Assembly (NCBI GenBank): GCA_028696715.1
Contig: JAQVGO010000018.1
Location: 1-33,505, forward strand
Source: Bacteroidales bacterium
Lineage (GTDB): Bacteria > Bacteroidota > Bacteroidia > Bacteroidales > F082
DNA: 33,505 bases
Direction of reading: 5' to 3'
Shown here: piece after piece, positions 32,120-33,505 of the stretch
How the letters are laid out: the number at the start of each line of letters is the position of its first letter
How positions within the stretch are numbered: position 1 is the stretch's first letter
Notes under the pieces: model-generated
The model's input: only the letters and a program-made list of their open reading frames with translations
Told to the model about the DNA's origin: nothing
The model's database searches: none
Position numbers and translations under genes: made by a program

Positions 32120-33505
32120 ATGAAAAAATTTAGTTTTATCACCTTGTTAATCATTTTGTTAGGATTTACTGTAAAGGCACAATACATTACGCCCGGTAAC
32201 AATCAAACATTTACACTTAATGACCTGGTTGATTTGAGTGGTGGAGTCGTTGTCTTTGAAGATGGCAGCTATATGATTCAAAATGAACTTATTATTTCAG
32301 CTACTGACACCTTAAAAATAACCGAAGCTAGTATTATTAAAATCGCAACCGACCTTCGTCCAGAATTTTTTGGAACTTTAATTTCTAATCCGGTAAGTGG
32401 AGAAGTTTTGATTACAGCAATTGACACACTCACTCCCGGGCAAGGATTTAAAGGACTGCGATTTGAGGATTCACCCTCCAACTATTTTGCTCATACACGT
32501 ATCACACATGGTGGTGGCATCTCGCTCATCGAAAGTGAAGCCACTTTTGAATATTGCACCTTTATTCATAATAGTTCTTCAAGCACTTCCAATGTGATCA
32601 ACTACAGTAATTGTGATCCGATCATTCGTTATTGCCGCTTTGTTGAAAACGAGCGATCGGCGATTGGGTCGGGTGCCAATACGGAAGGATCTCCTCAGAT
32701 TTACTTCAATGAATTTATCCACAATACCACCGACAACAGTAATCGGCCGCAAATCAATCTGGGCCCCGGTGCTGCCGACAGCATTTATATCGTTGGCAAT
32801 TATGTGGAAGGATTTCATGATAATGTTGGTGGGATCTCTATCAACAGCCTGGTTGGCGTAGGAAATACCAAAGCCGTTGTGTCGGGAAACACCATCGTGA
32901 ATAACCGCTATGGTTATGCTCAAATCGGAAGCAGCATCAGCAGCAGGATTACAGACAATATAATATTAGACAACGACATTCAAAACGACCCCATGCTGGG
33001 CGGCAGCGGATTGAATTTTTATGGGGCCAATACAACTAACAAGGCTATTGTACGCCGAAACCTGATATCAGGAAACTTATGGGGAATAACAACACAGCAG
33101 GTTTTCGACCTCGATCTTGGCACAACCATGGATCCGGGCGGAAATATCTTTTATGAGAATGGAAATAATGGAGAAATCTATGCTTTCTATAACAATATAG
33201 CCGAAGATGTAAGTGCAATTGGTAATTACTGGGGAACCAATGATATAGCCGTTGCCGAAACTTATATTTTTCATCAACCTGATGATGGCACGCTCGGGCT
33301 GGTAACTTACGAACCAATTAAAACTCTGGAGCCCGAATTTTTGTCATTCGCACTACTTGCCAGCAATAATCCGCAACTTGAAAATGATATTTCAGGAACG
33401 ATAGACAACGACAATTTTACGGTTACGCTCGAAGTTCCGGCTGGCATTTCACTCACAAACCTGATCCCAACCTATACTGTTGATTTGGGCATCGATGGCG
33501 ATCCT
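32120..33505 (+). CDS. Secreted parallel beta-helix surface protein, N-terminal part (open at right edge)
   Basis: This frame is open from the ATG at 32120 to the window end, 462 codons, and is therefore partial. A signal peptide (MKKFSFITLLIILLGFTVKA) is followed by a region of asparagine-rich strand repeats such as FIHNTTDNSNRPQINLGPG, VSGNTIVNNRYGYAQIGSS and RITDNIILDNDIQND, spaced about 22-30 residues. This is the pattern of a right-handed beta-helix (pectate-lyase/NosD-like). Then GNYWGTNDIA closes the helix, and after EPEFLSFALLASNNPQLENDI an Ig-like or DUF5018-like domain begins. A C-terminal type IX secretion signal would be expected further right. It may bind or cleave a polysaccharide. 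Confidence 0.75.
   Translation, partial: MKKFSFITLLIILLGFTVKAQYITPGNNQTFTLNDLVDLSGGVVVFEDGSYMIQNELIISATDTLKITEASIIKIATDLRPEFFGTLISNPVSGEVLITAIDTLTPGQGFKGLRFEDSPSNYFAHTRITHGGGISLIESEATFEYCTFIHNSSSSTSNVINYSNCDPIIRYCRFVENERSAIGSGANTEGSPQIYFNEFIHNTTDNSNRPQINLGPGAADSIYIVGNYVEGFHDNVGGISINSLVGVGNTKAVVSGNTIVNNRYGYAQIGSSISSRITDNIILDNDIQNDPMLGGSGLNFYGANTTNKAIVRRNLISGNLWGITTQQVFDLDLGTTMDPGGNIFYENGNNGEIYAFYNNIAEDVSAIGNYWGTNDIAVAETYIFHQPDDGTLGLVTYEPIKTLEPEFLSFALLASNNPQLENDISGTIDNDNFTVTLEVPAGISLTNLIPTYTVDLGIDGDP

Overview
The window looks like chromosomal DNA of a Bacteroidota species, most likely class Bacteroidia. Three things point there. A SusC-type TonB-dependent transporter enters at the left edge. 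The order DUF4271 - hemD - rnpA - yidD - S41 peptidase is typical of the phylum. Many genes are preceded by the phylum's -7 promoter box, TAnnTTTG, often followed by C. Base composition is moderately AT-rich and even, and there are no insertion sequences, prophage genes, CRISPR arrays, rRNAs or recognisable tRNAs. Genus cannot be told from this sequence.

Left part (1-10.8 kb). A partial susC, two small 4-TM proteins and an MIO-type aromatic amino acid ammonia-lyase run leftward. A short thioredoxin-like gene on the other strand separates that lyase from a second one, a clear histidine ammonia-lyase (hutH). Then come hisS, a nitroreductase/WbuC-cupin pair with overlapping ends, an NhaD-type Na+/H+ antiporter on the plus strand, and the ABC-F translation factor ettA. 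The last two converge on a shared terminator.

Middle part (10.8-20.4 kb). Two GT4 glycosyltransferases and an LptF/LptG permease, all leftward, belong to surface polysaccharide and LPS assembly. Next is a fusion of a GIN (DUF2807) domain to an outer-membrane beta-barrel. Then comes the leftward run pta - 3-hydroxyacyl-CoA dehydrogenase homologue - ackA. Pta and AckA convert acetyl-CoA to acetate and ATP. The protein between them has the HAD fold, but two of the classical catalytic positions (Ser and Asn) are replaced.

Right part (20.4-33.5 kb). DUF4271, hemD, rnpA, yidD, an S41 peptidase, an O-antigen-ligase-like protein, cytidine deaminase and a ChaN-family protein run rightward. They are followed by a complete Xre/RES toxin-antitoxin pair whose promoter is flanked by a perfect 9-bp inverted repeat. 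On the other strand lie an M28 peptidase with PDZ domain and a GtrA protein. A PNPOx/NimA-like flavoprotein, a PepSY membrane protein and the start of a secreted parallel beta-helix protein close the window.

Most of this is ordinary core genome. The parts most worth a second look are the altered HAD homologue inside the acetate operon, the two MIO lyases with a thioredoxin between them, the TA operator, and the overlapping dyads at the DUF4271-hemD promoter. I did not find a convincing wholly new multi-gene system.
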